Shown: positions 48,286 through 57,088, numbered from the stretch's first letter. The stretch is DNA of 64,000 nucleotides from Kitasatospora sp. DSM 101779 (GCF_025655475.1 NZ_JAHTIK010000001.1:7897359-7961358), one strand, 5' to 3'. Notes: generated from the letters alone by a model not told the origin. A program made the numbers and translations.

Positions 48286-49185
48286 ATGTTCCGCACGAGG
48301 GGTGCCGGCAGGTTCGGTGCAGGGGCGATGCGTGGGGTCGGGGGAGCAGCCGCCGTGGCGGCGATGAGTGCGGTCGTGCTGGCGGCGGCGCCGGCGGCGG
48401 TCGCCGCGGGCGGCCGGGGCACGGCCGAGGGGCCGGCCGCGGTGCGGTCGGCGCGCAGCACGAGCGTGTCGCTGTACAACGGCACCGCGGACGTGATCTA
48501 CCGGAACTACAGCGGGCTGTCGCACGGCGTCTGGGACGACTCCACCCCGCCGGAGTCGATCGGGAACGCGGCGACGGCGTACTGGGGCTCGCACTCCTCC
48601 GGCTTCATGACGGGCACCGAGGGCGAGGCGCGCTACCAGCTCGCGAAGGGCGAGGTGGTGATCCACTGGAACAACCCGTACGCCGGCGGCAACTCGTACA
48701 GCTGCTCCGTCCCACGCGGCTACACCTGCTCCTGGAGCGGTGGCGGCGGCAACAACGCCTCGGTGGCGTTCACCCTCGGCGGCAGTCCGGCCCTCACCGC
48801 GGGTGCCGTCGAGCCGCAGGCCCCGGCCGTGCAGGCAGCGGCGAGGAGTACCCACGTGGCTCTGCAGAACCGCACGACGTCCGTGCTGGAGCGCACGTCC
48901 TCCTCCCTGCAGCACGGCACCTGGACCGAGAACATGCTGCCGCCGGACGCGGTGTACCCGATGTCCAACGGTGCCTGGCAGTCGGAGTCGAACGGCTTCA
49001 TGACCGGGACGGAGGGGCGGGCCGTCTACAACATGTACGGCGTCGGGAACGTCTCGATCTGGTGGGACAACCCGTACTCCGGCAGCAACAAGTACGGCTG
49101 CGACGCGCCCCAGGGCTACACCTGCAGCCGTGACGGCGGTGGCGGGGACAACGCGTACGTCGCCTTCACCGTGCGGAAGGGCTGA
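48286..49185 (+). CDS. Secreted tandem aegerolysin / ET79-like protein
   Basis: The 299-aa protein has a signal peptide (hydrophobic AAAVAAMSAVVLAAAPAAVAA, cleavage near residue 42-48). Two homologous domains follow at about residues 58-165 and 187-299. Each has SLYNGT/ALQNRT, LSHGVWDD/LQHGTWTE, the motif GFMTGTEG, NNPYAGGN/DNPYSGSN and a Cys pair in C..P.GYTCS. This matches the crystal-protein ET79/aegerolysin fold, a membrane-lipid-binding beta-sandwich. A doubled copy in one chain is unusual; most are single-domain. ATG 48286 has AAGGAGG 4 bases upstream. The gene at 49190 follows by 4 bases. Confidence 0.82.
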   Translation: MFRTRGAGRFGAGAMRGVGGAAAVAAMSAVVLAAAPAAVAAGGRGTAEGPAAVRSARSTSVSLYNGTADVIYRNYSGLSHGVWDDSTPPESIGNAATAYWGSHSSGFMTGTEGEARYQLAKGEVVIHWNNPYAGGNSYSCSVPRGYTCSWSGGGGNNASVAFTLGGSPALTAGAVEPQAPAVQAAARSTHVALQNRTTSVLERTSSSLQHGTWTENMLPPDAVYPMSNGAWQSESNGFMTGTEGRAVYNMYGVGNVSIWWDNPYSGSNKYGCDAPQGYTCSRDGGGGDNAYVAFTVRKG

Positions 49186-49189
49186 TCCG

Positions 49190-49723
49190 ATGACGCGCCT
49201 CCTGCGAACCCTCCCCGGTGCCCGGGCCCTGGCCGCGGCCGCGCTCGCCGCCGTGACGCTCCTCCCGGCGGGCACCGCCGAGGCGGCCGCCGCACCCGCC
49301 CCTGCTCCGTCCGTGGCCGCCGTTTCGGTGATCAACGACGGCCAGCACTACGTCCTCGCGCCGCAGCACGCGCCCGACCAGTGGCTGGGCGAGGTGGGCT
49401 GGAACAACATCGTCGCCAGGGCCAGCAGGCTCTGGTACGGCAACCAGTACCACCACGCGCTGTGGACCGCCCGGGTCAACGGCGCCGGTGCGGTCGAGCT
49501 CCAGAACGTCGACTTCGGCGGCAGCCTCCAGGACGACAACGGGGCCGTCGAGGCGAACTGGGGGCAGGGCGGCACCTGGGACTGGACCGCGGTCGCGGGC
49601 CCGGGTGGCACCGTTGCGCTGCGGAACCAGGTCACCGGCCGCTACCTCGCGCTGAACGCGGCGAACGTCGCCGTCATGGCGACGACGGCCTACTTCTGGT
49701 ACGTCGTCAACGCCCACATGTAG
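49190..49723 (+). CDS. Secreted beta-trefoil-like partner of the aegerolysin protein
   Basis: The 177-aa protein has a signal peptide (LAAAALAAVTLLPAGTAEAA, cleavage near residue 33-35). The mature part has repeated short strand-turn units with aromatic residues: NDGQHYVLAPQHAPDQWLGE, QYHHALWTARVNGAGAVELQ, and GGTVALRNQVTGRYLALNAA. The unit T-G-R-Y-L-A-L resembles ricin- or fascin-type beta-trefoils. It starts 4 bases after the aegerolysin stop and ends before a terminator, so the two form a two-gene operon. No homologue is known to me by name. Confidence 0.72.
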   Translation: MTRLLRTLPGARALAAAALAAVTLLPAGTAEAAAAPAPAPSVAAVSVINDGQHYVLAPQHAPDQWLGEVGWNNIVARASRLWYGNQYHHALWTARVNGAGAVELQNVDFGGSLQDDNGAVEANWGQGGTWDWTAVAGPGGTVALRNQVTGRYLALNAANVAVMATTAYFWYVVNAHM

Positions 49724-49736
49724 CAACGCCGCCGCT

Positions 49737-49775
49737 CACGTGCCCCCGATCGCTCCGTGTGACCGGGGGCACGTG
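49737..49775 (+). terminator. Terminator of the aegerolysin operon
   Basis: CACGTGCCCCCG / CGGGGGCACGTG form a perfect 12-bp stem with a 15-base loop, 14 bases past the stop. Confidence 0.75.
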
Positions 49776-49836
49776 AATGGACACGGTCAAGCCAGGGTAG
49801 CTCCCCACTGTTCAGCGGACGAACCGTGGGGAGACC

Positions 49837-52536
49837 GTGTTGCTCGACTTCTGCCTGCTCGGCCCGGTGGAGGCGCACTGCGACGGGACGGGCGTCGACC
49901 TCGGGCCGCCGAAACGCCGGACCGTCCTGGCCGTGCTGCTGCTCGCCGACGGCGCCCTGGTCACCACCGACCGGCTGGGCGAAGCGCTCTGGCACGAGCG
50001 GCCGCCCACCCATGCCAGGACCGCCGTCCAGGGACACATCTCGCAGCTGCGCCGCCTGCTCCACCCGACCGGCCGCGCGACGATCGTGACGGCCGGCGAC
50101 GGCTACCTGCTCCGCACCCCCGCCGACCGGGTCGACGTCCGCCGGTTCCACGCCGGCGTCCTGGAGGCCAGGCGCGGCCACCGGAGTGCACCCGCCTCAG
50201 CCGTACCCGCGCTGCGCAGCGCGCTACGGCTCTGGCGCGGCCCCGCCCTCGCCGGCCTCGGCCCCACCCCGCTGATCGCCTCACTGGCCGCCGAACTGGA
50301 GGACGCCCGGCTGGCCGCCGTAGAGGAACTCGGCCAGGCCCTGACCGCCGCGCACCGCGCCGAGGAGGCTGTCGGACTGCTGCGCGGCCCCGCGCGTCGG
50401 CACCCGCTGCGTGAGTCACTGGTCGCACCCCTGCTCGACGCCCTGCTCGCCACCGACCGCCAGGCCGCCGCCATCGAGCTCTACCACGGAACGGCCCGGC
50501 TGCTGGCCGAGGAGCTGGGCGTCGATCCCGGCCCCGCGATGACCCGCGCCTACGCCCGCATCCTCGCCGCACCCGACTCCGCGGCCCGCTCCGGCCCCGC
50601 AGCGCCCCCCGCATCCGCAACCCCATCCGTCGACGCAGGCGCCGACGCCGAGGCTGCGCCGCCACTCCTGCTGCCCCGCGGGCCGGCCGGGTTCACCGGC
50701 CGGGAACGCGAACTCGCCGCCCTGGACGAGGCCTTGGCGGCGGGCAGCGACGCCCCGGTCTGCCTGGTCACCGGGCCGGCCGGCGTCGGCAAGAGCGCCC
50801 TCGTCGCCCACTGGGCGCAGCGCGCCGCCCCGGCCTTCCCCGACGGCGTCCTCTACGCCCGGCTCGACGGCTTCGCCGGCACCGTGCCCGCCGCCGACCC
50901 CGCCTTCGTCCTCCGGGACTTCCTCGTCGCCCTCGGCGCCCGGCCCGACGACCTCCCGCAGAACGCCGTCGCCGCGGAGAGCCTCTACCGCACGCTGCTC
51001 CGCCACCGCCGCACGCTGGTCATCCTCGACGACGCCCTGAGCTACGACCAGGTACGCCCGCTGCTGCCGGACGCCGCCGGCTGCGCCACCGTGGTCACCA
51101 GCCGCAACCGGCTGGAGAGCCTGGTCGCCGGCGACTGCGCCCGACCGCTGCTGATCGACCGTCTGGGGCCACGGGAGGGCGCCGAACTGCTCGCCGGCGT
51201 GCTCGGCGCGGACCGGGTGGCGGCCGAGCGGGAGGCCGTGGCACACCTCGTCCGGCTCTGCGACGGCCTGCCGCTCGCACTGCGACTGACCGGAGCCAGG
51301 CTCGCCGTGCGGCCGCAGCGCCCGCTGCGCGAGGCGGCCGACGAACTCCACGACGAGCAGCAGCGGCTCGCCCTCCTCACCGCCGGCGACATCGACCTCG
51401 CCTCGGTCCTGCGGTCGAGCGTCGCGCACCTGCCGCCCGCCGCGGCCGAAGTCCTCGGACTGCTGGCGCACCACATCGGCCCCGACATCGACGTCGGCGC
51501 GGCGGCGGCACTGGCGGCTGCCCCGCCGACGGAAACACGGGCGGTGCTGGAGCGGCTGGTCACCGCCAACCTGATCGAGGAACGGGCGCACGGCCGGTAC
51601 GCCCTGCACGACCTGGTCCGGCTGTACGCCCGCACACTGCGCCCGGCGCCGGGCCCCGAGCGGATCCTGCCGCTGCTGGACCACTACCTGTGCGCCGCCC
51701 TGGCCGCCACCGCGGCGGCCGTCCCGGGCAGCCAGCCCTGCTGCGCGCTCCCCGCGGACGTCCGACCGCCGGCGGTGGCGGCGGAGTTCACGGACCGCGC
51801 CGGGGCGATGGCCTGGTACGCGGGGGAGCGGGGCACGCTGGTCGCCGCCGTGGCCGCGGCGGCCGACGCGGGCCACCACGACCGGGCCTGGCGCCTTGCC
51901 GCACTGCTGTGGCCGCTGGTGGTGCAGCAGCCGGAGGCGCAGTGGGACGGTCCGCTGGGGCGCGCGCTCGCCTCCGCGGCCGAACTCGCGGACGCCGACG
52001 CGGAGTCACGGGTGCGGACGCTCCTCGGCTGGGTCCTGACGCAGCAGGGCCGGCACGAGGAGGCGGCCCGCCACCTCGAGTCCGCGCCCGACCTCGCCCG
52101 GCGGGCCGGCGACATCGAGGGCGAGGCCATCGCCACCGCCAACCTGGCCCAGCTCCACGACCGGCTCGGCCGCCCCGCGAGCGCCGGCCACGGCTACGAG
52201 CGGGCGCACCTGCTCGCACGCGACGCCGGCAGCCCGCAGACACAGATGCTCACCACCTACCACCTGGCCCGCCACCACCTGGACAGCGGCCGCCCCGCCC
52301 GGGCACTCGCACTCGCCCGGGACGGCCTGGGACTCGCCCCCGCGGGCCAGGTGTCCGCCCGCCGTGCCATGCTCACCGACCTCTGCGGACAGGCCCTGCT
52401 GACACTGAACCGGCACGGCGAGGCCGTCGAGCACTTCACCCGTGCGGCCCTGCTCGCCGAACAGGACGGATTCACCGCCGACGCGGCCGAGTACCACGGG
52501 CGCGCGGCGCAGGCGGGTGCCGTGGGGCGTACCTGA
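49837..52536 (+). CDS. SARP-type transcriptional regulator with NB-ARC and TPR domains (AfsR-like)
   Basis: The 899-aa protein begins with an OmpR-like winged helix (LLLADGALVTTDRLGEALWH, RTAVQGHISQLRRLL) and a BTAD domain (DVRRFHAGVLEARRGH, LAAELEDARLAAVEELGQAL, to about residue 245). An NB-ARC ATPase follows with P-loop VTGPAGVGKSAL (about 311-322), VILDDALSYDQVRPLLPDAA and GLPLALRLTGARLAV. A C-terminal helical TPR region starts about residue 620. It regulates secondary-metabolite or secretion genes. GTG 49837 follows GGGGAG. It lies just downstream of the aegerolysin operon and may control it. Confidence 0.92.
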   Translation: MLLDFCLLGPVEAHCDGTGVDLGPPKRRTVLAVLLLADGALVTTDRLGEALWHERPPTHARTAVQGHISQLRRLLHPTGRATIVTAGDGYLLRTPADRVDVRRFHAGVLEARRGHRSAPASAVPALRSALRLWRGPALAGLGPTPLIASLAAELEDARLAAVEELGQALTAAHRAEEAVGLLRGPARRHPLRESLVAPLLDALLATDRQAAAIELYHGTARLLAEELGVDPGPAMTRAYARILAAPDSAARSGPAAPPASATPSVDAGADAEAAPPLLLPRGPAGFTGRERELAALDEALAAGSDAPVCLVTGPAGVGKSALVAHWAQRAAPAFPDGVLYARLDGFAGTVPAADPAFVLRDFLVALGARPDDLPQNAVAAESLYRTLLRHRRTLVILDDALSYDQVRPLLPDAAGCATVVTSRNRLESLVAGDCARPLLIDRLGPREGAELLAGVLGADRVAAEREAVAHLVRLCDGLPLALRLTGARLAVRPQRPLREAADELHDEQQRLALLTAGDIDLASVLRSSVAHLPPAAAEVLGLLAHHIGPDIDVGAAAALAAAPPTETRAVLERLVTANLIEERAHGRYALHDLVRLYARTLRPAPGPERILPLLDHYLCAALAATAAAVPGSQPCCALPADVRPPAVAAEFTDRAGAMAWYAGERGTLVAAVAAAADAGHHDRAWRLAALLWPLVVQQPEAQWDGPLGRALASAAELADADAESRVRTLLGWVLTQQGRHEEAARHLESAPDLARRAGDIEGEAIATANLAQLHDRLGRPASAGHGYERAHLLARDAGSPQTQMLTTYHLARHHLDSGRPARALALARDGLGLAPAGQVSARRAMLTDLCGQALLTLNRHGEAVEHFTRAALLAEQDGFTADAAEYHGRAAQAGAVGRT

Positions 52537-52718
52537 CGCCTGGTCGGAAGGGGGCCACCGTCAACTGTGGCACCGGCCGAGGTGGTCGTCCGCGCGGGTG
52601 AGGGACGAGGTGAGAACACAGAGGCCCCGTCCGGCCGTCTGGACCGGGCGGGACCTCGTCATTCACTCCCGAGCCGACTCGGGAACACCTGCCGTCGGGG
52701 GACGGGGTGTCGGGGTGG

Positions 52719-52850
52719 TCAGGCCTTGCGGGCCTCGGCCGGGGTGGCGGTGCGGTTCTTGCGCTGGGCCGCGCGGGCGAGCCGGTGCTGCTCGGCCTGG
52801 CGAAGCCGCTCGTTCATCGTCGCGCGTGCCGCATCGAGCTGGTAGCCCAT
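52719..52850 (-). CDS. Small basic protein, 43 aa
   Basis: A 44-codon frame with ATG at 52850 has GGGGGAGA about 6 bases upstream. It reads MGYQLDAARATMNERLRQAE followed by a basic helix (HRLARAAQRKNR) and a TPAEARKA end. The helix is amphipathic and could bind nucleic acid or a protein. It is shorter than usual annotation cut-offs. I know of no family. Confidence 0.45.
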   Translation of the reverse strand: MGYQLDAARATMNERLRQAEQHRLARAAQRKNRTATPAEARKA

Positions 52851-53204
52851 GGTGGTCTCCCCCTTGGTGGGCGGCTGTGGGCATCACCGTGACGCCGGTC
52901 CTGTGAGGCCGCCCTCGCATCTCAGATTCTACACCCATACGAGCATGATGGTCGCCATTTAGTTGGCAACAGCTTTCCCATGCCTTCCAATCGAAGGTCA
53001 ATCGGAGTGATGGCCTTGCTGGCAGGGTGAGCAGCTCCGTCCGCCACCGGTCGCTGCGCGGTGATCGGACGGCCCGCCAGGTCCACGGCTGCGCCTTGGG
53101 CGACCTTCGGCCGGCCGCCGCGACGGAAGTCGACTTCCGGGGCGTCATGTCGAAAGTGCCTGGTGAGGATGGTGGAGAGTCCATCGGTGATCCAGAATGA
53201 CTGG
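52851..53204. other. Lower-GC intergenic region
   Basis: About 350 bases with noticeably more A/T than the rest of the window, especially 52915-53010. No gene is convincing on either strand. The composition may signal recently acquired or promoter DNA next to the GNAT gene. Confidence 0.4.
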
Positions 53205-53747
53205 ATGGTCACGCTCGAGACTCCCCGTTTGATCCTGCGTCGCTGGCGCGAGGACGACGTTGCGCCCATGGCCGCCATCCATGCCGATCCCGAGGTCATG
53301 CGGTGGATCCGGGACGGCAGCGTCCGTGACGAACGGCATACTCGTGACGGGGTCCGGGCGTGGGAGAGCGAGTGGGAGTCGAAGGGCTTCGGCCTGTTCG
53401 CCGTGGAGATCCGGTCCACTGGCGAGCTGGCCGGGTTCACCGGCCTTTCGGTGCCCGACTTCCTGCCGGAGGTACTGCCGGCGGTCGAGGTCGGCTGGCG
53501 GCTGGGGCGTTCCCACTGGGGTCGGGGCCTGGCCACCGAGGCCGCTACGGCCGCTGTGCGCTTCGGCTTCGAAGAGCGAGGGCTGGAGCGGATCGTCAGC
53601 ATCGCTCAAGTGGGCAACGACGCCTCAGAACGGATCATGACCAAGCTGGGGATGCATCCGGCCCGTGAGACCGTCAATCCCGCCTGCGGTCGGCGAGTGC
53701 GGGTGTTCGAGTTGTCGTCGGAGCAGTACGCCACGGCCACTCGTTGA
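53205..53747 (+). CDS. GNAT family N-acetyltransferase
   Basis: The 180-aa protein matches RimJ/RimL-like acetyltransferases: LETPRLILRRWREDDVAPMA, EVGWRLGRSHWGRGLATEAA (acetyl-CoA loop), ERGLERIVSIAQVGNDASER and KLGMHPARETVNP. Codon use is less GC-biased than in its neighbours, which hints at recent transfer. ATG 53205 was chosen for the domain start; no strong ribosome site is seen. It is likely to acetylate an amine. Confidence 0.9.
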   Translation: MVTLETPRLILRRWREDDVAPMAAIHADPEVMRWIRDGSVRDERHTRDGVRAWESEWESKGFGLFAVEIRSTGELAGFTGLSVPDFLPEVLPAVEVGWRLGRSHWGRGLATEAATAAVRFGFEERGLERIVSIAQVGNDASERIMTKLGMHPARETVNPACGRRVRVFELSSEQYATATR

Positions 53748-54050
53748 CGGCGGCTACGAGGACGGCAGCCCCGTGGCGGACCCTGGCCGCACCCAGGTCG
53801 ATCCGCGCGGCCCGCCCGGACGGCGCCCCGGCAGGAAGACCAAAGACGTCCGCGATCTCGGCGCCGTTGCCCAGGATGATGACGGTCCGTTCGGCCCGCC
53901 CATGGCCGCTGTCCGTCGTCGCACCACGGGCGTGACTCCAGCCGTCCTGCAGCCTCGCGCGCGGGAAGGCCGCCGCATCCGGTCATCGGGCGAGCCGGCG
54001 CCGGTCGGCACGGGGGCGGTGGGCGCGGTGGTCGTGGCTCCGGCGTCGGG
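53748..54050. other. Intergenic region, no supported gene
   Basis: About 300 bases between the GNAT gene and the convergent XRE-cupin gene. A minus-strand stretch VIILGNGAEIADVFGLPAG looks protein-like but cannot be assigned and has no start. No clear terminator hairpin is visible. Confidence 0.3.
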
Positions 54051-54635
54051 TCAGGCCGTGGATGCGGGGCCCGGTGGCAGGTGGACGGTCATGATCAGGG
54101 TGCAGGGGCCGGTGCCCGCGCCGCGGTAGGTGTGGGCGGTGTCGCCGTCGAAGGTGGCGGTCTGTCCCTCTTCGACGGTGTGCTCGGTGCCGTCGACGAC
54201 CAGGGTCATCCGGCCGCCGGTGACGCTGACCGTCTCCACGACGCCCGCCTGGTGGGGGTGGCTGGGGTACTCCTCGCCCGGTTCCAGGCGCCAGCGCCAC
54301 ACCTCGACCGGAGCCGGACCCGAGGTCGTCAGGACGAGCCGGGCCTCACCGCCGTGCTCGCCCGTCCACAGCGGGGCGACGTCGTCGGCGGAGACGATGC
54401 GCACCCTGCCCTCGGACGGCCCCTGCATCAGGGCCGACACCGAGACGCCGAGAGTGTCGGCGAGGCGGACGAGGGTGGCCAGGTTCGGGTTGCCCTGGGC
54501 CTTCTCGAGTGCGACCAGGGCGCCCTTGCTGACCTGGGCCCGCCGGCCGAGCTCGTCCAGCGACAGACCCGCCCGCGTGCGGGCCGCCCGGACGTTGTAC
54601 GCCACCGTCCGCAGGGCCGCGGCTGCCTCCGCCAC
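54051..54635 (-). CDS. XRE-family regulator with cupin domain
   Basis: The 194-aa protein has an N-terminal helix-turn-helix (AYNVRAARTRAGLSLDELGR, QVSKGALVALEKAQGNPNLA, LADTLGVSVSALM) and a C-terminal cupin (WRWRLEPGEEYPSHPHQAGV, VSVTGGRMTLVVDGTEHTVE, GQTATFDGDTAHTYRGAGTG). The cupin would bind a small effector or metal through His residues. GTG 54635 with GAGGGG upstream is preferred; an ATG at 54695 lies inside the operator. It is divergent from the EamA transporter gene, which it probably represses. Confidence 0.9.
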   Translation of the reverse strand: MAEAAAALRTVAYNVRAARTRAGLSLDELGRRAQVSKGALVALEKAQGNPNLATLVRLADTLGVSVSALMQGPSEGRVRIVSADDVAPLWTGEHGGEARLVLTTSGPAPVEVWRWRLEPGEEYPSHPHQAGVVETVSVTGGRMTLVVDGTEHTVEEGQTATFDGDTAHTYRGAGTGPCTLIMTVHLPPGPASTA

Positions 54636-54671
54636 CTGGTCACCATCCCCTCGTAGGTCCCCGCGCGAGGT

Positions 54672-54702
54672 CAATGGAATGCACCGTGCGGTCATTCCAT
54701 TG
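54672..54702. promoter_or_regulatory. Operator between XRE-cupin and EamA genes
   Basis: CAATGGAATG-N11-CATTCCATTG is a perfect 10-bp inverted repeat. A half-site TTCCAATG follows at 54738. TTGGAC (54700-54705) with TGTACG 17 bases later forms a plausible promoter for the EamA gene, partly under the repeat. Confidence 0.7.
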
Positions 54703-54764
54703 GACCAGATCGGTCGATCCGATGTACGTTTCAGTCGTTCCAATGACATCGTAGGGGAAGAACC

Positions 54765-55601
54765 GTGCTCGCTCTGCTCCTCGCCCTCGGCAGTTCCCTC
54801 GCCTACGGCTGCGCCGACTTCCTGGGCGGCCTCGGCTCCCGCAAGGCCCACGTCCTGCGCACCGTGCTGATCGCGGCACCCGCCTCCCTCGCCGTCGAAC
54901 TGCTGCTCTGGCCGGTGCTGGGTGCCACGTTCAGCCCCGGCGCCATCGGCTGGGGGGCCGCCTCCGGCGTCGCCTCGGCCGCCGCCTTCGCCCTGCTCTA
55001 CCGCACCCTGGCGATCGGCCCCATGAACGTGCTGTCTCCGGTGACCGCGCTGGTGTCCGCCGCGCTGCCCGTCGCGGTCGGCCTGCTGCAGGGCGAGCAG
55101 CTGACCGCAGCCGGACTCGCCGGCCTGCCGCTCGCCCTGCCGGCGGTGGTGCTGGTCAGCGCCGGACCCGGCACCGGATCGGCCCGACCCTCCCGAGCCG
55201 CGCTGCTGCTGGCCTTCGGCGCCGGCGCCGCCATCGCCCTGCAGCTGGTCTTCCTGCACCAGGCGCCGAACGACAGCGGCGTCGCCCCGCTGATCGTGGG
55301 ACGCGCGGTCTCCTCGGCGGTCGCCCTGGCCGCGGCGGGCCTGCTGCGCCGCCGGCTGGGCTCCGAGCGGCCCGCGTACGCGATGTCCGCGGGCGCGGGA
55401 GTGCTGGACTCCGTGGCGAACCTGCTGTTCCTGCTCGCCGTCCGCAGCGGGGACCTCACCGTCGTCGCCGTGATCACCGCCCTGTACCCGGCCGGGACGG
55501 TCCTCCTGGCCCGCGCCGTGCTCGGCGAACGCATCCACCGCGGCCAGCTCGCCGGCCTGGGCGTCGCCGCCCTCGCCGTCAGCCTGCTCGCCCTCGCCTG
55601 A
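54765..55601 (+). CDS. EamA/DMT-family transporter
   Basis: The 278-aa protein has about ten membrane helices in two EamA repeats (AYGCADFLGGLGSRKAHVLR opening; FALLYRTLAIGPMNVLSPVT; second half VANLLFLLAVRSGDLTVVAV and ITALYPAGTVLLARAVLGER). Members export amino acids, nucleobases or other metabolites. GTG 54765 has AGGGGAAG upstream. The divergent XRE-cupin regulator and shared operator suggest export of the compound that the cupin senses. Confidence 0.9.
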   Translation: MLALLLALGSSLAYGCADFLGGLGSRKAHVLRTVLIAAPASLAVELLLWPVLGATFSPGAIGWGAASGVASAAAFALLYRTLAIGPMNVLSPVTALVSAALPVAVGLLQGEQLTAAGLAGLPLALPAVVLVSAGPGTGSARPSRAALLLAFGAGAAIALQLVFLHQAPNDSGVAPLIVGRAVSSAVALAAAGLLRRRLGSERPAYAMSAGAGVLDSVANLLFLLAVRSGDLTVVAVITALYPAGTVLLARAVLGERIHRGQLAGLGVAALAVSLLALA

Positions 55602-55794
55602 GGAGGGAGTCTCGCCTGAGGCGGGAAGGCCGCCGAACGCCGCCGCGACGACTCCGGCGCGTCCACCGTGCGCCCGCCGGTGCCGGGCGCGGGCGCACAC
55701 CGGCCACAGGCCCGCCTGCCTTTGCGGCACGCCGAGGACGGGGGGACGCTGGACGGGCGGACGGCCGCCGTCCGCCGAGTCGAGGAGGCCGTAC

Positions 55795-56097
55795 GTGACG
55801 TTCATTCAGATCATCGAGTACAAGACGAGTCGGATCGACGAATTCAACGCCCTGCTGGACAGCTGGGTGGAGAAGAACGAGGGCAACCGCGTGGCCACCA
55901 GAGCCCTGCAGACCCGGGACCGCGACGCCGACAACACGTACCTGAACATCGTGGAGTTCCCCTCCTACGAGCAGGCCATGGAGAACTCCCGGCGCCCGGA
56001 GACCGCCGAGTTCGCGTCCCAGGCCGCGGCGCTGTGCGACGGACCTCCGGTGTTCCGCAACCTCGAGGTGATGAACGAGCGGGGCTTCGAGGGCTGA
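55795..56097 (+). CDS. Small dimeric alpha-beta protein
   Basis: The 100-aa protein has a ferredoxin-like pattern: FIQIIEYKTSRIDEFNALLD, a TYLNIVEFPSYEQAMENSRR strand-helix and FASQAAALCDGPPVFRNLEV. It is similar in type to ABM/EthD-like small dimeric barrels. Function is unknown. GTG 55795 is the first codon of the conserved strand; upstream GAGGAGG supports it. It stands alone between EamA and a membrane protein. Confidence 0.72.
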   Translation: MTFIQIIEYKTSRIDEFNALLDSWVEKNEGNRVATRALQTRDRDADNTYLNIVEFPSYEQAMENSRRPETAEFASQAAALCDGPPVFRNLEVMNERGFEG

Positions 56098-56422
56098 ACC
56101 GGCTCGAGGCCGGGCAGCCCGGCCCGTCGTGCGGGACGGCCACCGCACAGGTGCGGCGGCCGTCCCGACCCGCGCTCGCCGACCCATGGCCCCGACCTGG
56201 GAAGCGGCCGACGTCCCCGGCAGGTCCCCCTCCGCCGAGCTCCGTACCTCCACGATCCGCGCCTGGGACGGTGGGTCGGTCGACGGCGCCCGTAGCCGGT
56301 TCCGACCCGGGGCGGACGGCTGGTCCGGGCGGGTGGGGGTCGGGGTGGTCCTGGCGCGGTGTCGGAGGCATGGCGGGCGGCCGTAGCAGGCTGGTCATGC
56401 GGAGGCAGGCAGGAGAGAGCGT
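56098..56422. other. Intergenic region, no supported gene
   Basis: About 325 bases upstream of the membrane-protein gene. One plus-strand frame around 56185 (APTWEAADVPGRSPSAELRT) looks mildly protein-like but lacks a family and a ribosome site. I call no gene. Confidence 0.3.
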
Positions 56423-57028
56423 GTGAGCGTGCGCAGCCGACGGGGCGCCCGGGACACCGGGGCCGTGGACGGAACCACGGGCAAGGAGCGTTCGGGCGGT
56501 GACGCCGGTGTGCTGGGGACGGCGCTCGGCGTGGTGCTGGCGTTCTCGCTCGCGCAGGGGTCCTGGCAGTGGTTCTCCACCTACCTCGGGGTGACGCTGC
56601 TCGCCGTGGTCTTCTCCTTCGGCCGGGTGCCTGAGCGGACGTCGGGCCGGCCGGCCGCCTACGGCTGGAGCCTGGCCGCGTACTCGATGGTGATCGGGCT
56701 CTGCGTCGCTCTGGCGCTCGCCCCCGCGCTGCAGCGCTGGGACTGGCTCTTCCCCATGCCGCAGACCCGGCAGACCTGCGTCGACTCCGGCCGCTACCAG
56801 AGCCTGCAGACCGAGGCCGCGCTCGGCGACCTCGCCGGCCGGGACGCCGACGCGCTCGCCCACGCACAGCAGAAGCAGAGTCAGGAGGCCGTCGACGACT
56901 GCCTCGCGGCGACGACGACCCGCTGGCTGCCGGCCTACGCCCTGGGAACGGCGCTGCTGGTCGGCGCGGCCTCGTGGTGGTGGGGAGGACGGGCCCGGAC
57001 GCGCAGGGCGGCGCCCGAGGCCGCGTGA
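56423..57028 (+). CDS. Membrane protein of unknown function
   Basis: The 201-aa protein has four hydrophobic helices at residues about 31-46, 51-67, 80-104 and 168-186 (GTALGVVLAFSLAQGSWQWF; YLGVTLLAVVFSFGR; SLAAYSMVIGLCVALALAPA; LGTALLVGAASWWWGG). A soluble loop with two cysteines (TCVDSGRY, DDCLAATTT) lies between helices 3 and 4, possibly a disulfide outside the cell. GTG 56423 has AGGAGAG 5 bases upstream. No family recognised. Confidence 0.65.
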   Translation: MSVRSRRGARDTGAVDGTTGKERSGGDAGVLGTALGVVLAFSLAQGSWQWFSTYLGVTLLAVVFSFGRVPERTSGRPAAYGWSLAAYSMVIGLCVALALAPALQRWDWLFPMPQTRQTCVDSGRYQSLQTEAALGDLAGRDADALAHAQQKQSQEAVDDCLAATTTRWLPAYALGTALLVGAASWWWGGRARTRRAAPEAA

Positions 57029-57088
57029 ACGGGCATCCCGTGAGACAAGCGACCACGTGAAGGACCACCGGAGGGAACGGAGCACGCC

